Counted from the first letter of the stretch, positions 1 to 30,389 are shown. The stretch: 64,000 nt of DNA from Syngnathus acus (GCF_901709675.1 NC_051093.1:4299053-4363052); one strand, 5' to 3'. Notes: generated from the sequence alone by a model not told the origin. Program-made: numbers and translations.

Positions 1-1185
<1,185 letters not shown>

Positions 1186-1246
1186 GAAGAGCACGAAGAT
1201 GCCTTTAAAAAGCAAGCATAAAATATGCTGTGATTAAGGGTTCATC

Positions 1247-1252
1247 AATAAA
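1247..1252 (+). terminator. Polyadenylation signal AATAAA of myosin copy A
   Basis: AATAAA lies about 60 bp after the stop codon at 1183-1185. The short 3' UTR matches the layout of copies B and C, whose signals are also 70-85 bp past their stops. Confidence 0.75.
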
Positions 1253-1269
1253 GTATATATTTATCACTA

Positions 1270-3030
1270 CTATCTTGAATCTTTGGATTTGTTTTAGGGT
1301 AACTATAATTTTATAACATCTGCAACCCTAATGAAGATAATGAGCATAAACAATGTCGAAAATAGATGGATTGATGTAAACTGTTGTGGTGAAAAGGAGG
1401 TTTCACGCTACTGAAATAGCAGTCTTACAACGGACTATCAGCATTGATTGTTGACTTAACAAAGTAGCCCGGTAGGAATATTTTGTCTTGCATTTAAGGC
1501 ATACTCTAATTTTGCAAATGAATCCGAAATGATAATTGAAAATCAACAATAAAATTAATTTCCTACTTTCACTATTTGCTTGAAGACTAAAATCTTATTC
1601 CAATTGCAGTAAAGTTCATTTCGGAATCTTGGTTTAATACACAGTGAGGAAATACCTAAAAAGAGGCCAAATTTAAAAGTGACTGAAATTCATCAATTTC
1701 AAGTCCTCTTAGATAAGGACCAGGAAAGTCTTCAAAAGTGAAGCAACAAACATACAGCAAAAGTCCGCAAGGACACATGCATCACGCCGCATTAGCAGAT
1801 GTCAGCGACTTACAGTATCATACACAGCAAGTGGATTCAGTTCAATTGGCTTGCGTGCAATTTATTTTGGGCCTGATCTCAAATGAGTTGCCAAGTGTTT
1901 GTTTACCCATTTAGGGACACGCATAGCTGGCGACTGAGCGTGTAAGAGTAGAACCGCATCTTTGGTTGTATTCGAGGAATGTGAGATGCACCGTATACAG
2001 GAAACTGAAGACCACTTATGTCTGAGACTGGGTGCCTGTACAAAATAATGTTATGGAGAATTAGGTGAGTTTACATAAGTATTTGCTCATTTTGAAATGG
2101 TGTACAACAAATGGAGACGCTAATATAATATGTTTTGAAGATTTAAAATGAGTTTAGCGGTCAGACCAGCAAACAGAAAATTTGGCGTTAAGAATAGATT
2201 TACAATTAGGCATTGCATATACATTTCAGTCCGAGGTAAAAAATAGTTCTTAGGAAAGTGGCCAATGAAAGCTTCAGGGTGGGTGAGAGCGTCTTTCTTT
2301 CATTACAAAGATTTCAAACATGCAAGTGTCCTGCAACCAAACACCGGTGGAATTCAGATGCGTCTTCCAGCCATCAATCAATCCTTTCCTTCAAGCTATC
2401 CCGAATTAAACTCGGTTGACATTAATGACATGTTGCTATGTTCTTTTACATCTAGAACTACATTATTGGGAAGCGTACACAAAGAGTATTCTGGCTGTTT
2501 CGCAAAGGATATCAATGGACTTGAGCAACGAGATCACTTTCGCTTGGCGGTGCCAGTCAGCTGCAGAACATTTCCACAGCAATAGTTTTCTCACTCATGG
2601 GCAGCAATGATTTTCTATCTTTCTCATGAAAGAATTAATATACACTGTTACTGTACATAAAAGGCCTTAATTAATTTCTGTTGACTGTATATTCTTGTGA
2701 TCATCATTTTAGTGTTACCACATCCTATAGTTAAGTGATCAAAAAGTAATCGTGGCATGATGGCACATTTTTCAAAAATAAGCATTTTAAATTAAATTTG
2801 GAACCATACAGAAGGTTTTTTTTTTATTTATTTTTTTTATTTGAGTAAATTGTTGAGAGTGTTAGTTGGAATTTCACACAAGGGTTTGTGCCATTCAAGC
2901 AGATGGTGTAACTTTATACTGGATTTTTTAAATTCTAATAGCAAATGTCCAAGTGACCAAATAGGCAACAGGACGAATAAAGGGCCATGACCAAACTTGA
3001 GTGAGTCTCCTGCTGACCAGGCACTCCAAC
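1270..3030. other. Intergenic spacer between myosin copies A and B
   Basis: AT-rich spacer with no recognisable gene. A 106-codon open frame at 2265-2585 has no recognised domain and is not supported. The last 250 bp (about 2780-3030) probably hold proximal muscle-promoter elements of copy B: an E-box CAGATG near 2900 and a CArG-like CCAAATAGG near 2960. Both are short matches that could occur by chance. Confidence 0.5.
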
Positions 3031-3034
3031 CCTC

Positions 3035-3041
3035 TATAAAA
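3035..3041 (+). promoter_or_regulatory. TATA box of myosin copy B
   Basis: TATAAAA lies about 25 bp upstream of a leader exon whose end (CAACACAG at about 3079-3086, followed by GTGAGT) matches the first leader exon of copy C. Spacing suits a start near 3062. Confidence 0.75.
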
Positions 3042-3061
3042 AAGTCAGCCCCGCTCTCGAG

Positions 3062-3534
3062 CATCAGCTGATAGGTTTACAACACAGGTGAGTGTGTGGC
3101 GTTGGTTTCTTTACTCTTGATTGATGAGTTGATGTAGTGATAGTTGATTTTACGTCACTTCGCATCCATACAGCCCGATTTTAAATGTTACTATTTGTGA
3201 TGTTATATAAATCCCAACTCAATTTTACACAAATGTATGAATGCAGTAAATAACAACAGCTACCTCACCCTCTATGATTCTCTAATTAGTTACTCAATTC
3301 TGATGTGATGTATAATGTAAAAAATAAGGATTGAAACTGTTGCACTAAATAGTATTTTTCAAATTTTTTTACAGCATCGCAAGACTCAATTGGACGGAGT
3401 ACCCTTGATTTATTTTTTCTAACGAGATAGAGGTAAGACAACATACAAACATTGAAACACTGTATACGTATGGTAGCAAAAGCAAACCGTCATCGCCATT
3501 TGAATCTTTTTGCAGTCTCCATTCAAGTGGCACC
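3062..3534 (+). other. 5' UTR leader exons of myosin copy B
   Basis: Two non-coding leader exons are inferred: about 3062-3086 (donor GTGAGT) and 3375-3432 (acceptor TTTTTTACAG, donor GTAAGA). They join the coding exon that begins at 3516, 19 nt before the ATG. Two short leader exons before the ATG are the classic vertebrate sarcomeric myosin arrangement. The exact start site is an estimate. Confidence 0.65.
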
Positions 3535-12895
<9,361 letters not shown>

Positions 12896-12977
12896 GGGAC
12901 CACCCTTGGAGGACATTCAACAGAAATCATATAATATGAAGTAGCTGTTGAAATGGCTTCTTCCGATGCTTTTACTC

Positions 12978-12983
12978 AATAAA
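12978..12983 (+). terminator. Polyadenylation signal AATAAA of myosin copy B
   Basis: AATAAA lies about 83 bp after the TAA stop at 12893-12895. Confidence 0.75.
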
Positions 12984-12999
12984 ATTTACTCGCATCTAT

Positions 13000-15900
13000 G
13001 ATTATGTCTCATTCAGTTCTCACTGTAGCTTTTCAAATAGCACCTTTGAAGCTACAAGTTTTATTACACATGGTTTGTGAATTTGCTTATGCAAAAAAAA
13101 AAACGTCCCATAAAACATAGCATCGGGAAATGAGATTACTCTCGACGACTGACATTAATTTTCGCTTGGAAAATAATGCACATACTCAAAGCAATATCAC
13201 AATGTAATAACATGTAGTACCCTCATTATTCATATTACAACCAAACTAGCAAGATTATTCTTTAATACTCCTAATTAGCCTGGTGAGAATATAATAAAAC
13301 AAAAATAAGAACAGATCAAGTGTAAGACTACCACAACCTATAATAAGTCAAAGTCTGCTTTATTGTCACAACCCACTCTACTAGCTTGCTAATAACTAAT
13401 GCTAAGCGAATGCTAGCTCTTTTACGAAGATATTTTCTTGCCTTCATTTTTACATAGGTACCATTAACTGTGTGTGAAAAGTGTGATAAAAGACTAAACT
13501 TACCCTGCATAATTTTATCCATTTTTTGTCCACCTTCTAACACAATTATAGTCTTTTCGCAGTGGGGGTGATGGTGTAGCGGCGGACATTAGAACATGCT
13601 ACGTCATCCAAAGCTCGCAGGTGCAGTAATCATTTCAAAACACATTTGAGCAGTACTAGCGAAATAATAATAATAATTAAAAATAATAATAATAGATATT
13701 CTGTCCTAATTATATACGTTCTATCTATTTCAAGTACAGAATGCATGTTTTGTTATGTGAGTATTAAGTATTAATACAGTCATTACATTCCAATTTATTT
13801 GTAATTACAAAGGCAACACCGCGGCACTAATCCTCACAGATGCTCGCTTTTCAATGTCACACTTAAAGATTCAATGGCACTGACAAGTTAAGTCGCACAA
13901 TGAATCATTTTAGGAGCACTGTGTAAATGATAGTTGTGGAATGACAACAGGCCTAATATAAACTCTGGACCATTACAGAAATGTTAAGTACCTCACTAAT
14001 ACATCTTTTCCTTGCAAGCTCTAAATGGTCCAGTGATGACAGCACAAATTAAGAGTAATCCCTGTTAACAGGACGATTACCCATGATCCTCAGTCAGACC
14101 ATATTTGAAAAACAAAAGTTGTTGTATGGATTGATAAATCACTGGTGAACTGATGTACATTTCCTCAAATAGTGGACCGAGTACCCTAGGGAAAAATAAT
14201 AAAAACCAAACGTTAACTAAAAATTTCAACTAGCAGATTTAATTGCTATTCTTTAAGACATTTCAGCCACGCCTGTGGTCTATTTATAGTGCCCGGATAT
14301 ATTTAGACTTTAAAGCTGTCTTAGTTCAGCTCATTAGATTACATCAGCGGACTGCCCATGATGACAAAAATGTAAGGAATATGATCATGACAAAGGGAAT
14401 ATTTTATTGTCCACAAAAGTCCAGTTGTTAAGGCCAACTTTATTTATTTTCATCTAAAATTAGCGTTCTCTTTTGCTTGCTCGGATGCTCACACGAACTA
14501 AAAATGACCCCACTGTGTCATCACCTTAGCTGAGAGAAGCAATAAATTATTTGATTGGTGGTGGCAAACAACCTTCTACACTCCATTTTAGATAACTAAG
14601 TGGACCTTTAAAAACGCACTTTCTCAAAAGAAAAGGTCTATAGGTCAGATACAATTCAGCTACCTTTGTTCTTTTAAACAATTTTGGAGGTATTTTATTT
14701 CATTTCAAGGGCTAGATGTGTGGGACTCTTAAAAAGGATCTGCAAACACAAGGATATTCTGAAGAGTTCTTTTTTGTTCTGTAAACCATTCCGACGGGTA
14801 CGAAAAGCCGACAAGAATTTCTCTATTTCAGGTCTATTACGACTCAGACTATTTTTACCTTTACAAACTGAAGAGGTTTGAGTTAAATAATGATGCCACC
14901 GTGCCGTCAGCGTGATCTGGGCTGCAACATTTTGTCACCGCGCGGAACAATGCCTCGCATGGTCACAGCTGATGTCAAGGTGACCCAGGAAGCAGTCATG
15001 CAATCCGTGGACCAAGGCACAACTTGGGTAGAGATGAACGCCAAGCTGCAAGGTGTCAAACAACTGGACGCATGCATCTCGCTGCCAAGGAACTCGCACC
15101 TATTTACGACACCACCCATAAACCTTTGCTTTTTCCAAAATAGATCCCAACGGAAAATCAGCGCAATAGGTAGCGGCCGACCGAATAAGCTCGATAAATG
15201 GTGAACTTGGACTCAAATTGAGTTGAGGTTATGAGCAATTCTTTTCAGGCCAGCTGAGGAAACCTTTGACCTTGTTTGAAATAGCATCTACACAACATGT
15301 TTAAACACTCCAAGGTCAAAAAGGTAAATTTAAAAGGCGGCAGCAAGTCTGCAGGACATATTTGAAAATTAAATGACTAAACTACCAAAGTAGATTAGCA
15401 TTTAGCTAAATCCAGATTTCCAAAGTGACCCAAGTCTTGCCTCATGCTTTTATTCATGGTGGCATCTCCACCATCTTGTTTATTATCAAAGGACTAATTT
15501 TGGGTCTTATCAAAGTCTGGATGACAACTGTTAATCCATCACATTCCAAGGCGACATGTAATCCTCTCCTTTCGTTTTCTGGAACAGCACTTGGCCAATC
15601 TTTGACATGTGAGCTGTGTGGTGCTTCTGCAACTGTATACCGCTGACATTTGTGCTTTGCCAAAACCACAGCCAGGGCCTGGCACAGCGTGCCAGGTCAA
15701 GATGATCATATGTCGCCGATAATTAAATCGGAAACAACATTTGGACATGGTGGAGCCCAACAACTTCTATAATGCGGAGTTGGATTTTATTATTGTGACG
15801 TTAGCTTGATCTATAAATGTATCAATTTATATATTAACACTATAAAAAGTTAGTTTCAACAACACTTCAATACTTCACTTTCAATAACACCTGAATTCCC

Positions 15901-16120
15901 TCAATATCGGGGTATTGTAATAGTTCCATTATTTTATTTTTCTCTCATTCATGGGTGGGTATTTAAATCGGCACAGGGGGAGGGTTGGAATGAAATAAAT
16001 GGCAACCATAAAACAAGTGGCATCACAATCATGTTAAATGTCACTGTCACAGGATTAGCGACACCATGGCAAGAATACATGACCAAGTACAGCAGGGCAC
16101 ACCTACCAAGGAGACATGGG
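13000..16120. other. Intergenic spacer between myosin copies B and C
   Basis: About 3.1 kb, mostly AT-rich, with (AAT)n-like stretches near 13660-13695. Two less AT-rich patches, about 14890-15120 and 15430-15760, contain open frames of 104 and 73 codons that match no family I know. They have no splice or promoter signature, so I do not call them genes; they may be old repeat fragments or regulatory DNA. The last 230 bp hold E-box-like CAAGTG and AT-rich MEF2-like sequence and probably act as the copy C promoter. Confidence 0.5.
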
Positions 16121-16125
16121 TCCTC

Positions 16126-16132
16126 TATAAAA
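16126..16132 (+). promoter_or_regulatory. TATA box of myosin copy C
   Basis: TATAAAA in the context CCTCTATAAAA, the same context as the TATA box of copy B. It lies about 25-30 bp upstream of a leader exon whose end (CTGATAGG...CAACACAG) resembles that of copy B. Confidence 0.8.
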
Positions 16133-16154
16133 GACAGTGCCCGGGACTCTCACA

Positions 16155-16392
16155 ATAACTGATAGGCTTTCAACACAGGTTGGTGAATCAATGGCATCTA
16201 TTTTTGTGGTATTATTTTATAATAACTCATCCTACTGATCTCTGATTCATAGGATCACAAGAACTGATCTGATTTTCATCTTCTGGTGGGACCTTAAGAG
16301 GTAATCACAATTGCGTGTAATGTAAACATTTGATGAAGTGATGGAAGCAAATTTGAACTGTGCCTTCTCTCAGTGTCCAATAAAGTGCCACC
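16155..16392 (+). other. 5' UTR leader exons of myosin copy C
   Basis: Inferred leader exons are about 16155-16178 (donor GTTGGT) and 16253-16300 (donor GTAATC). The coding exon then begins at 16374, 19 nt before the ATG, exactly as in copy B. The start site is an estimate. Confidence 0.65.
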
Positions 16393-25180
<8,788 letters not shown>

Positions 25181-25247
25181 GATCCAGGGAAATAATTGGA
25201 GGGATCCATAAAATATGGACCCTGTTGTCTGTCAATTCAATTATAGC

Positions 25248-25253
25248 AATAAA
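25248..25253 (+). terminator. Polyadenylation signal AATAAA of myosin copy C
   Basis: AATAAA about 70 bp after the TAA stop at 25178-25180. Confidence 0.75.
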
Positions 25254-25370
25254 TGAAAAAAGAAAACAAATCTGGTTTTTTGTCTGAATTAAAATAATAA
25301 AACAATCGACATTGTCTTCAAATGGTCAAACTGTAGAATCACATGAAAACAACAATCACCAAGTCAAAAT

Positions 25371-25452
25371 ACCGTAATTTTCTACTATAAGTCGCGGTTT
25401 TTTTTCATAGTTTGGGTGGGGGGGCGACTTATACTCAGGAGCGACTTATATG
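25371..25452. repeat. Fragment of a 'TATAAGTCGC' fish interspersed repeat
   Basis: CCGTAATTTTCTACTATAAGTCGC is followed by an inverted-looking GCGACTTATACTCAGGAGCGACTTATA. The motif resembles a dispersed vertebrate/fish DNA-transposon-derived repeat known to me, but I cannot name the family with certainty. It adjoins sequence resembling the end of a Tigger-like MITE (CCGCGATAAACGAACCGC near 25502). Confidence 0.55.
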
Positions 25453-25584
25453 TGTTTTTCTTCAAAAAATTTCAAAAATAAAAAATTAAAAAAAAATGAA
25501 ACCGCGATAAACGAACCGCAATGTAGCAAGGTGACCGCGACGTCGCGCGCGGCGTTGTTTACATAAAGGACAAAGATTGACTCG

Positions 25585-25865
25585 ATGGAGCTCTCTTTCA
25601 CTTCCGTGGATTGAAGTCGGGGGCCGGCGCTCGGCCGGGTGGCTGTCCAGGGACGGTGGATGGGGCTCGGACAATGCTTTTACGCACGCCCGGTCCTACT
25701 CTACCGAGCTGTCTTTCACCTCCGTGGATGGAAGTCGAGGGCCGGCGCTCGGCCGGGTGGCTGTCCGGGGACGGTGGATGGGGCTCGGTCATGGCTTTTA
25801 CGCACGCCCGGTCCTATTCTATGGAGCTCTCTTCCATTTCCGTGGCTGGAAGTCCACGCCGCCAC
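25585..25865. repeat. GC-rich tandem repeat, 118-bp period, about 2.3 copies
   Basis: The landmark GAGCTCTCTTTC and its variants recur at 25588, 25706 and 25824, exactly 118 bp apart. Each is followed by TCCGTGG...GAAGTC, and the first two copies continue with GGCCGGCGCTCGGCCGGGTGG. The block is strikingly GC-rich against an AT-rich surround. Open frames crossing it (up to 119 codons) are by-products: 118 is not a multiple of three and no known domain appears. Confidence 0.8.
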
Positions 25866-26105
25866 ACGCCTGTAAGTTTGTTTTGTTAAATAAAGAGCCG
25901 TTTACCAAACCCACGTCTTTCCTTGAACTTTGTTAACGCTACAATATAGTTATATAGTAGATCTGTGGAATAACGACGAGGCTGAAAGAAAAAAAACATT
26001 GCGATTGTCCATAAGTGTGCATTTCCAGTCATTTATTTCATTTATTTCCAGTCATTTATTTCATTTCCAGTCTCATGGAGTTTGTTTTCTCTCCCTCTCC
26101 TTTTT

Positions 26106-26171
26106 GTCTATGTGAAGCCCTTTGAGACTGCTTGTGATTTAGGGCTATACAAATAAACTTGACTTGACTTG
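26106..26171 (+). repeat. LINE/SINE-like 3' tail with CTTGA repeats
   Basis: The sequence ...CCTTTGAGACTGCTTGTGATTTAGGGCTATACAAATAAA, followed by CTTGACTTGACTTGA, is typical of the 3' tail shared by fish non-LTR retrotransposons and their SINEs. It is a fragment with no coding part. Confidence 0.6.
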
Positions 26172-26392
26172 ATTTATTTATATTTCACATTATGTTCATG
26201 CAAAAAAAATCAACTTATTTTGTTTCAACTGATAACAGAGTGGTTCATGCATTTTTTGGGGGGTGGGGGGGGACTATGTTGTGAATACTAAATGTCAAGA
26301 ATTGAGGAGGGGGGGGTGATTGTAATTAGGATAACCAACTACAACAAACAGTGCCTCTTTCTTCTAATTTCAACTTACCTTGATGAGACTGT

Positions 26393-29300
26393 CTAGTGTT
26401 TATTACCAGCGTTCTTCTGATCTTTCTTAGCTTGCCCTTTTCCATTGCCCCGCCCCTTCACTGCATCCTCTTTGTGTTTCTGCCCCCCTTGAGTCACTCC
26501 GACTTTAAGGTGGGACGTGTGAACCTTCTCAATCAGAGAGAAGCAGTCTTCCTGTGGGCCGATGGGGCCGGATGCGGACCCTTCCTGTCCCGGAGGGCCA
26601 GAAGTAACGGGATTCGCCTTCCGGGCCGCTTTGGGCTGGGGCGACGACGGCCTCGAACGGGGATTCCTGGGGCTGGGGATGAGGTTCAGGTTCAAGGAGA
26701 CGGGTCGGCCAGGTCTCGGGCTGAGAGGGATCATGAGATTTTCTCCTGGGGCGCCCAGAGTGAGGAAAACCTCTGGGAAAGACTGGTTGACATTCTTGTG
26801 TCCCTTTAGTAGGTGAGCAAATAGAAAATGGCGATTGAAGTGTTTTTAAATATACACGTCAGATAAGCTTACCGTTTGTGGTGTGAAGCTCATTGACACC
26901 TTTACTGTCATCTGCAAAGGACATCATAAATTGGAATGAGATCCACCGATAAGTAGAAAAATTAAAAATCTGAAATAAGAAATGAAAAAAATGAAATAAT
27001 AAAAATAAATAAATAAATATAAACTGTCTGTTTCATTTCATTCCACCCTAAATAAATAAATAAATAAATCATAAGTGAATAAACAAACAAACAAATACGT
27101 AAATAAATAGATCAATAAACAAAAACAGTCTCTGTTCCATTTCATTGCACCCTATGGGAGAACAACAAAGCCTTTCTGATTCAAATTTTTATTCTTACTT
27201 GTTTTCTTTTAAAACAAATTCAATTTATTCATTCAATCTTATTGTGGCTTACTTGAGCTGCGGAGTCAAGCGTCCGCTGATATTTTGTCTCGCAGTTGAA
27301 GGATGATGATTTTGGCAGGCTGCAGCCCGAAGGTGCCGCAGTCGTCTGGGCCTGAGGAGTCGGCTTTTTCGCCCCTTGTCTTTTGGAGGCTGTGCTTTCA
27401 ACCACACTGATTTGTGGGGCGCTAACCTGGAAGTGAACCATAAAAATGTGTGAGTTACGTATATACCAGCACAATTGATTAGGTAATATTGATAGAAAAC
27501 ATGATGAAAAATCTTTTTGACCCCAAATAATTTTTAAAGAAAGAAACCTTCGTGGTGGCACTTATCCCGGGTAGGGAGGGCAGAGCGAGCCTCTGGTCAT
27601 CCAGCCTGTGTGCCTGGCTGGAGGCCAGCCTGAGGAACAACCCATCCGTATCTGGACCTGCATAAAAGACTCCCATCTCAGAGCAAGAGAACAAACTTGA
27701 TGACCTCAGAGTGGCCCGTGTGGCGGTTACCTGCAGGGGTTTTATTTGGGTTGTGTGTGGGCGTGTTGGGTGTGCTCCTGCTTTGGGCTAAAGTGCAACG
27801 CTGCTCCTCCATGCGTCCTCTCTGAGCGCGAGTCATCATTTTGAGGAATTGTTGCTGATCAGGTGGAGAGAGCTTTAAAAAAGAAATTCACAGAGGATAA
27901 AGAATAAAAAATAAAAAAAGACTAGCCCCTCCTCCTCTCTCCTCCTCACCTGCTGGGAAGTGTCACTTCTGTCTAGGGAGCCGGACCTCCTTTGAGCTTT
28001 GTCAGATGATTCTGAGGTGGGCGAAACTTTGCGCTGGGGTTTTGGAGTGCCTAAATTCTGACCGATATGAGGCGCAGAACATCTCTGATCATCAAACCTG
28101 GAGCCCTGTCATTGGAAAACAGCATTGGTGGATATTGAATAGCCACTGGGTTTAGTTTTGCTGAAAAGTCCCCTCACCTGGACTTTAGAGACCATGTAAC
28201 ACAAATAGCTCGCGTCTGTAGTTGATGCTTGGGAGGGGCCTCCATTTTGAATCCCGGGCAACGATGGAAGACAAACTCGCTGGTCATCCAGACGTTTGCC
28301 TTGCGAGTTGGCCAGCAGGTTGAAGAACTTGTCAGAATCCGGACCTGCCCGGAAACAAGGAGACATATTGACCAATGTAATCAATAGCAAATGAATCTCA
28401 TTAAAAAGACAGAATGATATCGTAAACATTCAGACTTGCACATAGATAAGTGAGCTTGGAACCTGCGGCTGCGGCGTTCTGGGCGGGCTTGTGTTTAGGG
28501 GAAGTCTGCGGACTAACGTTGAGGACACATCGCTGCTCTTCCATGCGGCCTCGCTGCGCGTGAGCCATTAAGTTGAGGAATTGCTTCTGCTCAGCTTGAC
28601 TCAACACCTGCAAAAACGATGCATTAATTTCCTTACTTGAGGTTTTTTTTTCCTGACATTTTTTTCGCTACATTTGAAATAGGCTGTCAACAACAGTTAT
28701 CTGTACTTCTACCTTTTTGGGGGAGGTCTTAGCTTGGCTCTTGGGGCGTTCTATGTTCAAACCAGGGCTGAAAGAGGCCGAGCGTGCAATGTTGTCTCCC
28801 TTCCGTTCCGGCTCCAAGGGCTGGATTTGATGTAGGGAGCAACTTTGGTTTTCCATTCTGCTCCCCTGGACACAGATTATAAAATTACTTCAAATCTAAT
28901 ATACCATTCCGATATTGGTTTGGATATAATGTATGTGATGTAATAACCTGGACTTTGGAGACCATATAGCACAAGTAGCTCGAATCCGTGTCAGATGATG
29001 ACTGCGGCTCATTTTTGTCCAAACCGGGTAACGAAGGAAGAGACACGCGTTGGTCGTCGAGCCGTCTGCTCTGACTGTTGGTCAACAGATTGAAGAGTGC
29101 GTCGAAATCTGGGGAAAATGGAGAGGAGGAGGACATTTTTGTTTTAAATTCAGTGTCGACCAATGTGGAATTATCGCCGGTCACCTTCATTGGACATCGC
29201 AGCATGAGGCTGCTGGTCAGAGTTTCTTGTGGTGGAAGTGGCCCCGTGCCCGAGATTCAGGGAGCAGCACTGGTCCTCCACGTGATTCGTCAACTTTTGC

Positions 29301-29694
29301 TGTTCCTCGGGCGACTGCACCTGTCGGAGGCCAAAACAATGCCATTAATTAGCGTCATAAAACTTGTTCAAACATGTCGGGTAGCTCAAGTGACCTTGCT
29401 GGAACTCGCGTGGGCTTGACACTGGTTGCCGGGCAACAAGAGCAGCTTCCTGTTCATGTCCGGAGTGCTCTGGGTCACTGAAATCTGAGGGGCCAAGCCC
29501 TCATGTTGAAACGTTTTTGTCTCCTGAAAGAAAGAAAAATGGTGACTTTACGCAAAATTGAATTTTTAGTGTACTTGACACTTTGCTGCTGCTGTTGACA
29601 CCTGCTGCTCAGCAAAATGTCGTTGTTGCATTGAAGCAGATGTAGGGATTGACTTGTGCGGTTCTTCCCTTTGTCCTCGCTGTGATGAACTCAT
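26393..29694 (-). CDS. pcp2: Pcp2-like multi-GoLoco G-protein modulator (expanded)
   Basis: Predicted 671 aa, with exons in transcript order 29694-29602, 29523-29395, 29320-29185, 29108-28948, 28865-28713, 28607-28463, 28344-28178, 28105-27950, 27872-27731, 27657-27548, 27426-27253, 26911-26873 and 26803-26393. They sum to 2016 nt, all in phase. GoLoco motifs bind GDP-loaded G-alpha-i/o and block nucleotide release. Clear motifs include [15 protein letters not shown] (exon 4), [15 protein letters not shown] (exon 6), [15 protein letters not shown] (exon 7), [15 protein letters not shown] (exon 9) and [14 protein letters not shown] (exon 10). The pairing of an 'RMEEQRC' type with an 'RLDDQR..SLPG' type matches the two GoLocos of mammalian PCP2, and the stxbp2/pet100 neighbours match human 19p13.2. 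Exons 2-10 are three repeats of a three-exon module. The C-terminal 136 residues contain [20 protein letters not shown] and end in a Lys-rich tail; I cannot assign them a function. GPSM-family genes are the alternative, but no TPR region is seen. Confidence 0.85.
26994..27120. repeat. AAAT-type simple repeat in a pcp2 intron
   Basis: Runs of (AAAT)n and (CAAA)n lie in the intron between the 27253-27426 and 26873-26911 exons. A short direct duplication flanks them: TTTCATTTCATTCCACCCTA at about 27031 and TTCCATTTCATTGCACCCTA near 27135. Confidence 0.8.
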
Positions 29695-29699
29695 GATGT

Positions 29700-30385
29700 C
29701 CGGAAATTGCTATGGTCTACCTATATGGAATCTTGGGAGGATTAAAAAAAATCTCATAGTATTTGCTATATAGTACACTTAAATAGTACTATCAAAAACT
29801 AAAAAAAAAAGTATATTTTGATTTATTCAAATTGAGTTGCACCAAGGGACAAATTGTTCATAGCCACACAGTCAGTAAGAATCAAACCAAATGATCAAAA
29901 GCAATATTTTTTTATTTAACCTCATTGGATTGTTCAAATAATATTTTTAGACATTATTATGGCACAGATATTTGTAAGGATGATAAAAACGTTTGCTCAC
30001 CATCCCAGCATGACGCTCTTCTTCTGCGCACAAAACCACATCAAAAGTCAGTCGATGATGAACGGAATCTTCGCTTTGCTGCGGCTGAGGTTGTCCCAAC
30101 GTCCTGCTGATCTGATTGTGTACCCAACTCAGCTGGGACGAAAGGCTTTTAAATGGAGTTAAGTGCTGAGTATTAACCCATCGCCATTAACGCCGCAGCC
30201 CGTGTCCCTTTCTTAATATTGCCATATGTAATCCGAGATGAAAACATAATCCTCGGGATGGCGATGGGATGCTCCTAAATGTACCCCCCCCCACACACAC
30301 ACACACTCGCAATTAAGAAGTCTCTACGTGGTCGGCAGAAGGCGCAAGCTAATGACAATCAGAGCAGATCCACGGTAAATATTGC
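29700..30385. other. Spacer between pcp2 5' end and stxbp2 3' end
   Basis: The pcp2 promoter and 5' UTR must lie in the left part, but I see no TATA box or clear initiator. A short C run and (CA)n occur near 30285-30305. No gene is recognised. Confidence 0.4.
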
Positions 30386-30389
30386 TTCT

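Noticed and set aside
2265-2585. 106-codon plus-strand frame upstream of myosin copy B
   Set aside because: No recognisable family, splice signals or promoter. It is in AT-rich spacer where such frames arise by chance.
25588-25824. Evenly spaced repeats considered as a CRISPR array
   Set aside because: Only about 2.3 direct copies of a long unit with no spacers, in a vertebrate genome.
25577-25936. 119-codon frame through the GC-rich tandem repeat
   Set aside because: The 118-bp repeat period shifts frame in every copy, so repeat-encoded peptides are not preserved. GC-rich DNA simply lacks stops.
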